Source: Ilex aquifolium (taxonomy: Eukaryota; Streptophyta; Magnoliopsida; Aquifoliales; Aquifoliaceae). Taken from it: DNA of 64,000 nucleotides. A program made the translations under genes and the position numbers. The stretch lies in the NCBI GenBank assembly GCA_951799425.1, contig OX637395.1:11820451-11884450 (forward strand). The letters are read 5' to 3'. Shown here one piece after another: positions 11,601-21,122 of the stretch. Position 1 is the first letter of the stretch, and every line of letters begins with the position of its first letter. A model generated the notes under the pieces. That model was given only the letters and a program-made list of their open reading frames with translations, was not told where the DNA came from and did not search any database.

Positions 11601-11810
11601 ACTAGCGGCGGTGACACCACTTGATGAGAAAGTATATGACATATAACTTCTGATAAAACTAGCTTGAGAACTGTCATTCCGTCCTATTAACATACCACTC
11701 AAAGATCGAGAGCAAGTGTAATCTCGGTGATTAGGACTAATCAAAAAGTTGCACGGCTGAACTATGGATCTCCATTTTTTATTTCTACTCTTTAATGTCC
11801 TTGCATACAT
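8630..11810 (-). CDS. AAA-type ATPase gene, 5' part (five exons; rest missing or off-window)
   Basis: Five exons splice in a perfect frame: 11227-11810 (start ATG at 11810), 11017-11141, 10818-10912, 10438-10686 and 8630-8720. All borders are GT/AG. Together they give 381 codons. The product reads like the N-terminal half of the plant AAA ATPases represented by Arabidopsis At1g50140/At3g19740 (recalled homology). Landmarks are MYARTLKSRNKKW at the start, VSWETFPYYI and EHTKNLLVECAAAHLK, LYRERLVRALARDLQVPLLV, a long acidic/serine stretch in exon 4, then PYNLEDFER and ESESPSESS. The Walker motifs and the AAA core belong to later exons, which I do not find between 1 and 8630. Either intron 5 is very long and full of transposons, or the gene is truncated. 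A TTG six codons upstream is not a likely start; an AG acceptor just before the ATG suggests a 5' UTR intron. Confidence 0.78.
8721..10437 (-). other. Intron 4 of the AAA ATPase gene
   Basis: 1,717 bp between the donor after GAGAGG (GTAAAGC) and the acceptor CTGCAG before AGTGTCTTTGG. AT-rich, with no recognisable transposon or coding sequence inside. The other introns are 85, 104 and 131 bp, so this one is clearly longer. Confidence 0.7.
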
Positions 11811-13060
11811 TGCAACAACTTCTGCCAATTGTAGATAGCTAGCATACAGAAAATTTTACCCCAGTAAGTTCGCAATAATATCCTCAAAGTCAAATTATGG
11901 TCCAAAATTACCATTCAAGTGGAACAATTCCGGAAAAGTTTTTGCCCTCATATGACCAAGCAAATGCGTCAAGGATTTAAATAAAGTGGGGCTAGAAAAC
12001 CAAATATCAGACCTCATGATTTCAGGTTCATAGAAAGCATATGATATGGAGTTTTCATTTTTTTCCGCGAGCTCTGGTTTCTCAGTAAGCAAATAGAACC
12101 TAAAAAGATGACCATGATGCAAACAGTTTTCCAGAATAAAATCAAAATCATATTAATTCATTGTTAACAATTTCCTAACAAAATTTTTGTAACCTGTACC
12201 ATAGAACCACAGCAACACCAAAAAGAATTGCCCATAAGGTGGTAAGTCTTCACGAGTGAGTTCCTCAGATAAATTACCGACAGTAGAGACTTCTAACGAT
12301 AAAATGCGTGGAGAGAGCATCACTGGTCCTTACTTAAACCGTAACTCAACTTCAAATTTAAGTAAAAACCGGCTAAAAATAAACTCCAGTCTTTTTACAC
12401 AAACTCATATCAAATATCAAATGAATGAAGGAAGACTCAAATTTTTATTCAAATTAAAGAAAACTCAAACCTTTCCTCAAATCTCCAATAGTCAGATTTC
12501 AGTACATACTTCAAACTCTTTTAAATTTGAATTTATCCTCCTTATCCATTGGAGAGTCAAGATTAGAGATGCCTTAATAATTAAAGAATGTCATTTCATT
12601 TTTTGGGTAGAAAAAAATATAAATGAACTTTTTATCTTCCTTTAATGTTATTCAATGAGAGATTAAAACCCACTGCGGAAACAAATCGCAGGAGGATATA
12701 ATTGCTACATAAAGTTCAAAACTTTGAGATAAAAAGACACTCTACTCTCGGCTTAGAAGATCGCATTCCAATAAACAGAGGAAAAATAACAATAAGAGAA
12801 GATGTAATTAGTCAAACAAATACCTTTTTCGATAATTTGGGCTCTCAAAATTCAAGACCCAGATTGTTCAATACCCATATGAGACAAAAAAGATAGAGGG
12901 TAGTTAACAAATTCAGAAGCAGTGAAGCTCATACATGGAACTGCCTTTCGGAGCGAGGGAGAGAGAGAGATTACGCCCGTAGATGGGGAGCGAGAGAAGG
13001 TGCATGAGTACCTTTTTCAGCGGTGGGGTAAGAGAGGGAGTGAAGATATGCAAGAGACTG
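11811..13060. other. Upstream region of the AAA ATPase gene
   Basis: Candidate 5' UTR, leader intron and promoter of the minus-strand AAA ATPase gene. The acceptor-like sequence TTGGCAG lies 11 bp before the start codon. A GT donor after GCTGAAAAAG near 13010 (minus) could end a leader exon, with a GA-rich stretch at 12955-12972. The short frames here look like chance frames. Confidence 0.4.
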
Positions 13061-13108
13061 GGCAGGTCGCAGGTCTCAAGTCGCAAGTCGCAGGTCGCAG
13101 GTTAGTCT
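13061..13108 (+). repeat. Short tandem repeat of GTCGCAGGTC-type units
   Basis: About four 10-bp units (GTCGCAGGTC, TCAAGTCGCA, AGTCGCAGGT variants) in a row, directly followed by a CT-rich stretch (13109-13190). Confidence 0.7.
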
Positions 13109-13261
13109 CCCTTCCTCTTCGCTCTCCTTCTTCTTCTCCTCCTCTGGTCTTCTTGATCGTCTCTTCTCTTCTCTTCTCTTCTCTCTCTGTGTCGAACACC
13201 GAATGTCGAATTTTGTGAACGAACGATGCGTTTTTCCCTTTTGTTTTTTCTTTTTAAGCCA

Positions 13262-13520
13262 AACGACGCATGGTACCCTTTTTTTTTTTTTTTTTTTTCT
13301 TTTTTTTGGTTTTGGCCCCCTAAGTTTTTAAAATAACAAAAAATACCCCGCCGTATCTCTCACGTATCCGGGCCGTATCCGACCAAAAAAAATCAAAGTT
13401 ACTGTTCAGGACACTTCTACAAGTGTCGGATACGTATCCAACCCCCGGATACGCGTATCCGTGTCGGACGCTTGTCCGACACTGTCATAATGACCCCCGA
13501 CGAGTATCCGTGTTTCCTAG
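13262..13520. repeat. Repeat fragment with GTATCCG/CGGATAC inverted motifs
   Basis: After a T-rich tract (about 13280-13308), the segment holds many copies of GTATCCG, CGGATACG and GTGTCGGA in both orientations, including the perfect 14-bp palindrome GGATACGCGTATCC at about 13447. This kind of sequence is common in plant genomes as remnants of small inverted-repeat elements. No clear element ends or duplication were found. Confidence 0.5.
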
Positions 13521-13960
13521 ATTACTAGCCCATAAATCACATGATTTTCTCCATCTCACTTGAATAGAAAAAAGTAGAATCCCTTTAAACTCCATAACCA
13601 AGCCGCAAGATCAAAGTAAGATTATAACAAGAAGGGAGGTCTAACGAACCATTTATAAAATGTTAAGAACATGTTCTAAAGAGATGACATCATGACAAGC
13701 ATAAACCCAACATTCCTGAATAATTTTTTTTTTCTCTGGAAATCAAAGTAAATTACACAAGATACCTTCTCTGAAGGTTTAACTAACAATTAATTAATGG
13801 TGCTAATAAATATCTCAATCATTTTTTGGTCAAATCAAAACCTGACGATTTGTATTTTATCCTTCCTAACACTGAAACCCTCCCCACTGCACCCATCATA
13901 GCCTAAAAGACTCGAATCTTGTTGCCAAATACTGATGTTTCGAATTCAGTTCTCCTAATA

Positions 13961-14319
13961 GAAGCTGTGAAGGCATGGCTACGCAGGATTTCTCAACTGA
14001 AGATAAATAATCAGCTGTGAAGGCATGGCTACGCAAGATCAAACTGAAGATAAATAAATATCGAGCAAATCTGATCTGATCTGATCTGAGATGACAGTAG
14101 ACGGTAGATCTGAGATGAGATGAGATCTCCTTTCAAGTGTATACCTGGTTTTTTTCGATTGAGATGAAGGGAGAGCCGATTGAGATGAAGGGAGAGCCGA
14201 TTGAACTAAGAGTGAGATAGAGTGAGTGAGGGACGCGCACAATGAATCTGAGAGAGGGATGAGGCTAGCTGGGAGAGGGAGGAAGCGGCAGGTCAGAGGA
14301 ATCTGAGAGTGAGATAGAG
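13961..14319 (-). mobile_element. hAT-like element fragment, part beyond the MULE insertion
   Basis: Host sequence on the left side of the MULE. It continues the segment 21477-21787 once the MULE and the hAT MITE are removed. It has internal duplications: AGCTGTGAAGGCATGGCTAC at about 13963 and again at about 14011, GAGATGAAGGGAGAGCCGAT twice (14160-14203), and GAGTGAGATAGAGTGAGTGA at 14209. A GATCT run lies at 14071-14090. It resembles the leader region of autonomous plant hAT elements on the minus strand, with a possible splice donor near 14142. An alternative is the promoter region of the AAA ATPase gene. Confidence 0.4.
14311..14319. repeat. 9-bp target duplication of the MULE (left)
   Basis: GAGATAGAG directly abuts the left terminus; the identical copy is at 21114-21122. 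Confidence 0.9.
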
Positions 14320-14449
14320 GGGTCCGGCTCCTCTGCGTTGAAGAAGTAACCGCACACTCTGCGGTTTAATGGAACGGCGCCGTTTGCGGCTGCCTTTGCA
14401 ATTTTTTTTTTTTTAATTTCTCCTTACCCAAAACGACGTCGTTTTGGGA
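14320..14449 (+). repeat. Left terminal inverted repeat of the MULE
   Basis: Inverted counterpart of 20987-21113. It carries two palindromes: AACGGCGCCGTT at 14373-14384 and a 22-bp perfect palindrome at 14427-14448, centred on AAAACGACGTCGTTTT. A poly-T run lies between them. Presumed promoter and transposase-binding region of the transposase gene. Confidence 0.88.
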
Positions 14450-16074
14450 CTTATTGAATCCAGACTAGTTTCTCCCGCTTTTTCTTCTTCTCCCGCTTTC
14501 TTCTTCTCCAGTCTGTGTACATGAAATCTTTCTCTCGGTTCTCCCACAGGTTTTCTCTCAACCAGCACACCACCATCCCTGCTTCTCCCGCCTTCTTCTG
14601 CCTCAACAAAAAACGACGTGTGTGTGTGTGTAGGATACAAGAGCAATACAGGACATTAGATACTGTCCAGTGCTGGGATTCTAGCCTAAGACCATTAAGC
14701 TTCTGTAATTTGATTGACCGAGGGACCCCGGCTGTCTGTGTGTATGAAAATTTCGTAGATATAATTTACGCTTTTGAATATAAATTTATGTTTTTCAGCA
14801 TACAAATGTGCTTGCAAAATATGTTTTCTAAATAATAACTTTGAAGTTGAATCTTTTTACATGCTTTTATAGTGGGAACTCTGGGTTTAACCTATAATTT
14901 AATGTAAATTATGGTATATTGAGGCATAAGTTAGAAATTGTTGTATGGATAAAATTAAGTGTGGAACGAATGATAAGTTGAATGTTTTTTTTCTGGAAAC
15001 TTAGGTGGGGGTGGGGTTGGAATTTTGGGTTCTGCAAATGTGGTTTGGGGTAAGAACAATCATTCATTTTTTTAGTTGTTCTTGATGTGGCAGAGTGGTG
15101 ATATATAAAAAAAAAAAAATTCTTCAACTTTAAGTGATAACTCAAGTGACAATAAAGACGAGAATAACCTAGTTTTAGTGTGGATGGTCTGTCTTTAATC
15201 AATCAAATAATATAAAAAATTAATCGAAATACACGTAAACTAGTTCGAAAAAAAATTTGTTGGAGTTTCTGTGGGCCATTTCGATCCTCAAGCATTCATT
15301 CAGGTTCTTTAATAATCGTCTTTTTGACAATAGCAAGAATATATTTTTGTTCCTCTTGCATTAATGTGACATATACATCTCTGTTTTTTTTTTTTTTTGA
15401 GTCTTACTATGATTCTATAACAAGCATATTTCTCTTTCTCTTTCTTACAATGTTGCTTTTTTTTTATGATTGACAAAATAATCTAATGTCCATGTTCTCT
15501 TTGATGGCACCAATACGACTTTGGGTAGTTATTGTTCATTTGCATGAGTGCCAAACCTAGTTACCATTTTATTTTTTTGATTTGACTTGTGTTTCAAAAC
15601 GATGTGTTGTCTATTTCCTTGCACAAATTCGTCTCTTAGAACTTATAAAGAACATATTTTCCATGGATTTTGAATTCCATTTAAGGTAATTGCTTTTTGA
15701 CTTGAGCTCTGGTATGCTATATAACCAATTTTTGGTAGCTATTTTTCCCGACGTGACATTTTTCTATTAGTTATGGATGGTTTCACAATAGTTGGTGTAT
15801 CATCTGCATCTAGAAATGTTTACCTTGTTGATAATTATGTTCTTTTTTTAGGCAATTGCAGAAATAGCCAAGGCATCAAATCTTGAGCTATGTACATGAA
15901 GAATCTTCTGGTGAGAAGCTAAGTTCCAGAAGCTTACGGAGGCTTGAGGCTGAAAAGATAAAGAAACTTCGAGTCTACACCAGATTCTTGTACAATAGTT
16001 CATTGTTGTTTCTACATATAGTATGTGTTTCATTAACAACAAATAGTCTTATTCAATTAAATTTCTTATTGTAG
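14450..16074 (+). other. MULE leader region of the transposase gene
   Basis: Non-coding sequence between the left TIR and the transposase start. A CT-rich stretch follows the TIR (14465-14590), with a short GT microsatellite at about 14618. The last intron of the leader ends at GTAG (16071-16074), 6 bp before the ATG. A possible leader exon lies at about 15853-16018. Exact exon borders cannot be settled from sequence alone. Confidence 0.5.
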
Positions 16075-16080
16075 GATATT

Positions 16081-18537
16081 ATGATGGATAATTTGGGAGT
16101 TAATGCGAAAGAGAATATACCTCATATTGGTATGCAATTTGATGTGGAGGAAGATGCTTATGCGTTTTACAATAGTTATGGAGGGTCTGTGGGATTTAGC
16201 GTGAGAAAAGACTCTCAGAATAAAAGTTTGAAAGATGGCGTCGTCATTTACAGAAAATATGTTTGTTGTAAACAAGGTAAAAGGGGTCGTGATAAAAGAG
16301 ACAGCCAAACAAAGAAGCCTCGAGCAGAGACACGAACAAATTGCGAAGCTCATATGTGCATATCTCTTAACAGAGATATTGGTAAATTTGTTGTGACGAA
16401 GTGGGAGGACAACCACAACCATCATTTGCACCTTACTGAATGTATGCATATGATGCCATCTCAACAGAAGGTTACCGAAGCACAAGGCATTAATATTGAT
16501 ATGGCAGCGGATTGTGGATTGTCACTTAAGGCTTCCTATGAACTTTTAAGTACTCAGTCTGGAGGAAAGGAAAGTCTTGGTTTTACTCGTCAAGACCAAA
16601 AGAATTACCTCCGTGAAAGGAGGCAACGAGACTTGATGTATGGTGAGGCGGGTAGTTTGTTGAAGTATTTTCAAGCGGAAGCAGCTAAAAATCCATCATT
16701 CTATTATGGAGTGCAATTGGATGCGGAGGAGCATATTACTAATATTTTTTGGGCCGATCCAGTGATGATTGTTGACTATGGCAACTTTAGAGATGTTGTC
16801 TCATTCGACACTACTTTCAGAACGAACAAGGAGTATCGGCCCTTTGCATGTTTTACTGGGTTCAATCATTTCAGGGAGACAGTATTATTTGGAGCTGCAT
16901 TATTGTATGATGAGACGGCAGAATCATTTCAGTGGTTGTTTGAGACATTCCTACAAGCTATGTCTGGGAAATATCCAATTACCATCTTCACGGACCAAGA
17001 TCAAGCGATGGCTAAGGCTATTTCTATTGTCATGTCAGAGACATACCATGGGTTATGTACTTGGCACCTTTGTCAAAATGCTTTGAAACATTTGGGGAAC
17101 ATTTATAAGGATGGTTCACAATTTCCTGCTCGATTTAAAGAGTGTGTGTATGGATATGAGGAAGAGCATGAACTATTTGAGGCTTGGGAATCGTTGCTTA
17201 TGGAGTATAAATTAAATGATAATGTGTGGATGAAAGCCACTTGGGCATTGCGAGAGAAATGGGGGCATGTGTATATGAAGAGAACTTTCACTGCAGGAAT
17301 GCGAAGCACCCAATTGAGTGAGAGCTTGAATGCAGCCTTACGGAAGTACTTAAAGCCAGACCATGACATTGTTCAATTCTTTGTGCATTTTGAAAGAGTT
17401 GTGAATGATAAGCGGTATAAGGAGTCAGACTCAGAATACGAAGCTAGGCAAAAATTACCTAGATTGAAGTTAAAAAGAGCTCCAATGTTAGTGCAAGCAG
17501 GGCAAGTGTACACTCCAACTATGTTTGAGCTATTCCAAGAGGAGTATGATATATTTCAGTGTGCTATTGCTACACCATGTGATGTGTTGGATGGGTGGCA
17601 TCAATTTGTGGTTCGATTATATGATGAACATAGGGAGTATTTGGTCTTGGTTAAGACTAATGAGGAACTAGTCAATTGTAGTTGTCGGAAGTTTGAAATG
17701 GAGGGAATATTATGTGGCCATGCACTTAAAGTCTTGGACATGATCAATATTAAGCAAATTCCCGAGCAATACATATGTAAGAGATGGAGACGAGATGCAA
17801 GAATGAGTTGTAGGATAGCCCCCATTTTAATGTCAAATGAAGAGAATCCCAAGTTGATGATGGCGTCACGGTACAGGCAACTTTGTCCTAGAATGGTACA
17901 ACTAGCTGCTCGATGCTCTGGTCTTCAACCTGCATATGAATTGGTGTCACATGGTGTTGAGGAATTGTTCAAAGAAGTGGATAGTATGTATGCATCAATT
18001 GGTGATGGTGGCGATGATCCAATCCATGAAAATGTTGACCCAAGTGGATTAGAAAATGTTGACCCAAAACTTCTCCAAGTTAAAGGTTTAAAAAGAAAAG
18101 AAGGTGGTTACAAGGGTTGGGGTCGACTAAAATCTTGGCATGAGAAAGCAACAAAGAGAAAAAAAGGAGCTTCCCAACCATCACATATGACTATGGTATC
18201 GTATAAATATAATTGTAGATTTTTTTAATTCACTTCATATTTTTATTCACTTCCTATTTTTATAAACATAATTGTAAGTATTTTTATATTCCAGGTACAA
18301 GGTTTCACTCACCCGTGTACATCAGCATATGGTCATTCGATGTCTTCTCAAGCTTCAAATAGTGTACAAAGTGTTATGGTATGTGACCTGATTGTTAAAT
18401 TTATTGATTCACATATTTACGAAGTTTCTTTGTCTGACCCCTTCTCATTAATGTAGGGTACTCCGACTGATTCAACATATGTGCATTCTTTAAATGACGC
18501 TGAATCATTTTTCGTGAATGGGAGATACAACTTGTAA
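16081..18537 (+). CDS. MULE transposase with FAR1 DNA-binding domain and SWIM zinc finger
   Basis: Coding exons 16081-18195, 18295-18378 and 18457-18537 join in phase, with GT/AG borders, to 759 codons. Domains in order: a FAR1 DNA-binding domain of WRKY-GCM1 type (about residues 17-125; VCCKQGKRGRDKR, NCEAHM, DNHNHH); a MULE transposase catalytic domain with SFDTTF (D243), IFTDQDQAMAKAI (D305), the C-x2-H-type GLCTWHLCQ, and a candidate third acidic residue, E414, in QLSESLN; a SWIM zinc finger, CxCx9CxH (C533, C535, C545, H547); and a basic tail (KRKEGGYKGWGR, KRKKG) likely to be a nuclear localisation signal. It would cut and join the element ends in the nucleus. Read without splicing, the frame stops after 715 codons; the spliced tail is in frame to a normal stop. 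FAR1/FHY3 transcription factors descend from such proteins, but location between TIRs marks this one as a transposase. Confidence 0.92.
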
Positions 18538-18927
18538 TGATGGTTAGAGAATTAGCAGTTATAAGGATGCAGATGGAGACTTCTCATTTTGTTGAAAACT
18601 TTTTATTTTTAATGAGACTACTAGCTGTTGTAAGGATGCTTGTTGTATTTTTAATGAATGTGATCTTTTTTAAATGAATGTGGTCTTTTTAATGAATGTG
18701 ATATTTTTAAATGAATGTGGTCTTTTTAAATGAATGTGGTCTTTTTAAATGAATGTGGTCTTTTTAATGAATGTGATCTTCTTCATGAATGTGATCTTCT
18801 TCATGAATGAGATATTTTTTAATGAATGTGATCTTCCAAGTCACAACAATATACAAAACCCATAATTTCATGCAAATTAAAGGCACAAGTTCATTTACAA
18901 TACAAGTTTCATCACTACATCATTGCT
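18538..18927. repeat. Minisatellite between the convergent MULE genes
   Basis: At 18648-18837 about ten tandem units of 17-20 bp with the core AATGAATGTGRTCTTTTT (variants with ATATTT or CTTCTTC) separate the 3' ends of the two MULE genes. The rest is AT-rich 3' UTR sequence. Possible polyadenylation or termination spacer; inference only. Confidence 0.75.
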
Positions 18928-19314
18928 CTACTTCACTACAATCACAAATATCAACATCACCACTACAAAAGTGACTACAAACATATATGACTTCATTGAA
19001 CCATCTTTAGCCACAACACGTTCAATTCGTCGTACATTGTCTTCAATTCGTCGTACATTGTCTTCGATTCGTCGTACATTGTCTTCAATTCGTCGTACAT
19101 CCATCCTCTCATTTGTAATTTCCGAAGAGGGGAGAGTAATAGGTGTCATCCACTTAAAAAAGTGATGGGAATCGTCTTCACATTTGCAGTATAGCTTCCC
19201 AGGATTTTGTTCAGATTCGGACACTTTGATAATCGCTCTTCTGCTACAAACAGGGCAATTCCTATTGCGAAATATTAACTCGTTGTTGCTTGTAGCCGTG
19301 CTTGAAGATGCCAT
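18928..19314 (-). CDS. GRF-type zinc finger protein with heptad coiled coil and C-terminal membrane segment
   Basis: A 128-codon intact frame facing the transposase gene. Residues 17-57 form a GRF zinc finger: NRNCPVC (C20, C23), then NPGKLYCKC (C43, C45), then HHFFKWM. Classical members have C-x-F-F-x-W; here histidines 50/51 stand where the last cysteine usually is. Residues 73-99 are a perfect heptad repeat, VRRIEDN three times and then VRRIER, with V and I at a/d positions as in a parallel coiled coil. It is encoded by four 21-bp direct repeats at 19021-19100. Residues 110-127 are a hydrophobic helix (YMFVVTFVVVMLIF), a tail-anchor-like segment. A leader intron is likely: acceptor at 19324-19325 and donor at 20844-20849. 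The function is unknown; it occupies the mudrB-like position in the element. GRF fingers bind nucleic acid in other proteins. Confidence 0.82.
   Translation of the reverse strand: MASSSTATSNNELIFRNRNCPVCSRRAIIKVSESEQNPGKLYCKCEDDSHHFFKWMTPITLPSSEITNERMDVRRIEDNVRRIEDNVRRIEDNVRRIERVVAKDGSMKSYMFVVTFVVVMLIFVIVVK
19021..19100 (-). repeat. Four 21-bp tandem repeats coding for coiled-coil heptads
   Basis: TTCAATTCGTCGTACATTGTC on the plus strand occurs about four times with single-base changes. The unit is exactly seven codons, so changes in copy number lengthen or shorten the coiled coil without breaking the frame. Confidence 0.9.
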
Positions 19315-20986
19315 TTTTCAACACTACAAACATGAAATGACAATGGTATTAAAACTCAAGATTACAGCATAATGATATTCAGCATACATAGCAGCACACA
19401 TAGCAGCAAACATAGCAGCACACATACTGCTATGTTTGCTGGCTTATGAGACTGCCAAAACAATTCTATTTGCTTTATACACAATTGGGGATAGTAACTT
19501 TTGATGTATGTGTTAGCACATTGTACTGTAAATGTAGGTTTGAAATGGTTTCTCACTAGAACTTTAAGAGGCATGTAGCCAGATACTAGGTTAACAAAGT
19601 AGTATTGTTCTGCATGATTTTTTCCTAAATTATCAAAATACAATTTGTTAGTGCAATGAACTTTCTGAGAAAATTTGCAATGAAGCTCAATGAACATTAG
19701 AGGTGGCATCATCAGTAAATAAATATAATGAAAACAGATTTACAGAACAAGTCTTCACCTCAGGCCTCTTTGCACATACAATTCCCAGGATACACAGATT
19801 ACCTTTTGTTTGAGTAAGCACTTATCGACCAATCTGCTCACTCATATCCTATACTTTCTCTTACAAAAACTGCAAATTCTATTCTCATTTTCTTTTTGCA
19901 TGGTTCTGGATGATAGCATTAGAGAAATACCCATTGCATGCTTTTTCTGGCATGCTATTTATTTTTAACAAATGCTGTGCAATTTACTAATAATAGGTCA
20001 GATTGTATCATCTACATATTGAAAGCAACTTTAAGAAGGATAAACCAGCAAATGCAACATAATATTTAAAGCATAGTAGTTTATGACCAAAAAGGAATGT
20101 CAAAAAACAAAGAAAGACTGCTGATTTATTCAAGTGTCTGGTTCTTCTACAAATACCATTTTAAGAAAATGAAATTTTAGAATAAGATTTGCCTTATGAG
20201 GAAGAGTATAAGAATAGAATTTAAAAAATGGAAACAGACAGCCATGAAAAGAAGCTTCCCATGAATCTTAATTAAGAAGTACTAGAAAAAGTTAAACCCT
20301 TATTGTAATGTGCCTCAAGAATTTCTCAAAAAGTTGCCGAACATAATCATGTAACTAGTAGATTGAATAATTCAGATGGATCAGGAAGACAACAAAAGAA
20401 GGTGGATTAGGAACAGTCACAAGTCACAACCTAAGAACCAAAGGCATTTTCTCAAAAATCTATTACAATGAGGTTCAAAAGCAACCAACTGAACAATTCA
20501 TCCCCCCTGCTACTTTGGTAAACAACTCACAGAACATATTTAATCAAGAAGGTAAATAACATTACTGATAGAAAATAACAAGAAAAATCAGCCCCAACAA
20601 CTAATGAGTAAGGGAATCAACGTAATCCAAGTAAAGACAAAAGATTAACATATTATTTTCTAATGCAAGTTCAGACGGCAGCGATTTCAGAGGCATCCAA
20701 TGCAAGTTGGTTGATTGATTTTAGCCCTAACAAATCTCAATCACAAATTTCGGAATTCCACAATATAAGTAATTTCGAAATTTCAGATTTTCAGATTTTA
20801 GCCCTAACAAATCTCAATCTATAACAAACATCGGAATAAGTAAACAAACCTGAGCAAGGGAGCAGCGATTTCAGAGGTGGATTCGAATTCAGCGGTGGAA
20901 AAAAAACCAGATTCAGAGGAAAGGGGAAAGCGGGAGGAAGAAGGACAGAGGAAAGAGAGGGGGGTTTCAGATCTGATTTTTAAAAG
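19315..20986 (-). other. MULE leader region of the GRF gene
   Basis: Likely 5' UTR and leader intron (19324-20849, GT/AG) of the GRF gene. A first exon of about 130 bp leads to the right TIR. It includes a direct duplication of TTTTAGCCCTAACAAATCTC (about 20720 and 20795) and of GCAGCGATTTCAGAGG (about 20676 and 20862). GCA-rich repeats at 19383-19430 (ATAGCAGCA(A/C)ACATAGCAGC) lie within the intron. No other gene seen. Confidence 0.55.
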
Positions 20987-21113
20987 GACCAAAACGACGT
21001 CGTTTTGGGTAAGGGGGAATTAAAAAAAAAATTTGCAAAGGCAGCCAAAACGGCGCCGTTTCATTAAACCGCAAAGGGTGCGGTTAGTTGCTAAAGGCAG
21101 AGGAGCCGGACCC
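20987..21113 (-). repeat. Right terminal inverted repeat of the MULE
   Basis: Inverted counterpart of 14320-14449. It ends GGAGCCGGACCC, followed by the 9-bp duplication. It has the same two palindromes: CCAAAACGACGTCGTTTTGG at 20989-21008 and AAACGGCGCCGTTT at 21048-21061. It differs from the left TIR by scattered substitutions and small indels. Confidence 0.88.
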
Positions 21114-21122
21114 GAGATAGAG

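Larger units (their letters stand above)
14320..21113 (+). mobile_element. Mutator-like element (MULE) with two convergent genes
   Basis: A 6,794-bp element with near-matching terminal inverted repeats starting GGGTCCGGCTCCTCTGC and easily alignable over about 130 bp. A perfect 9-bp target duplication, GAGATAGAG, lies at 14311-14319 and 21114-21122. A 9-bp duplication plus long TIRs defines Mutator-like elements. Two genes converge: a FAR1-type transposase read rightwards and a GRF-zinc-finger gene read leftwards. Each probably starts from its own TIR, as mudrA and mudrB do in maize MuDR. Both reading frames are intact, which suggests a recent, possibly autonomous element. A minisatellite lies between the two 3' ends. 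I saw no internal disruption by other elements. Confidence 0.9.

Noticed and set aside
11895-12122. 75-codon minus-strand frame as an extra N-terminal exon of the AAA ATPase.
   Set aside because: It is not followed by a usable donor in frame, and homologues start at MYAR-type sequence in the next exon.
12256-12645. 129-codon plus-strand frame upstream of the AAA ATPase.
   Set aside because: Low-complexity, no domain, no promoter or splice context.
16066-16485. Minus-strand 139-codon frame opposite the transposase start.
   Set aside because: Shadow of the plus-strand coding exon; no domain.
16081-18537. Host FAR1-RELATED SEQUENCE transcription factor gene.
   Set aside because: The gene lies between MULE TIRs with a 9-bp duplication and keeps the catalytic-type acidic residues, so it is a transposase and not a domesticated factor.
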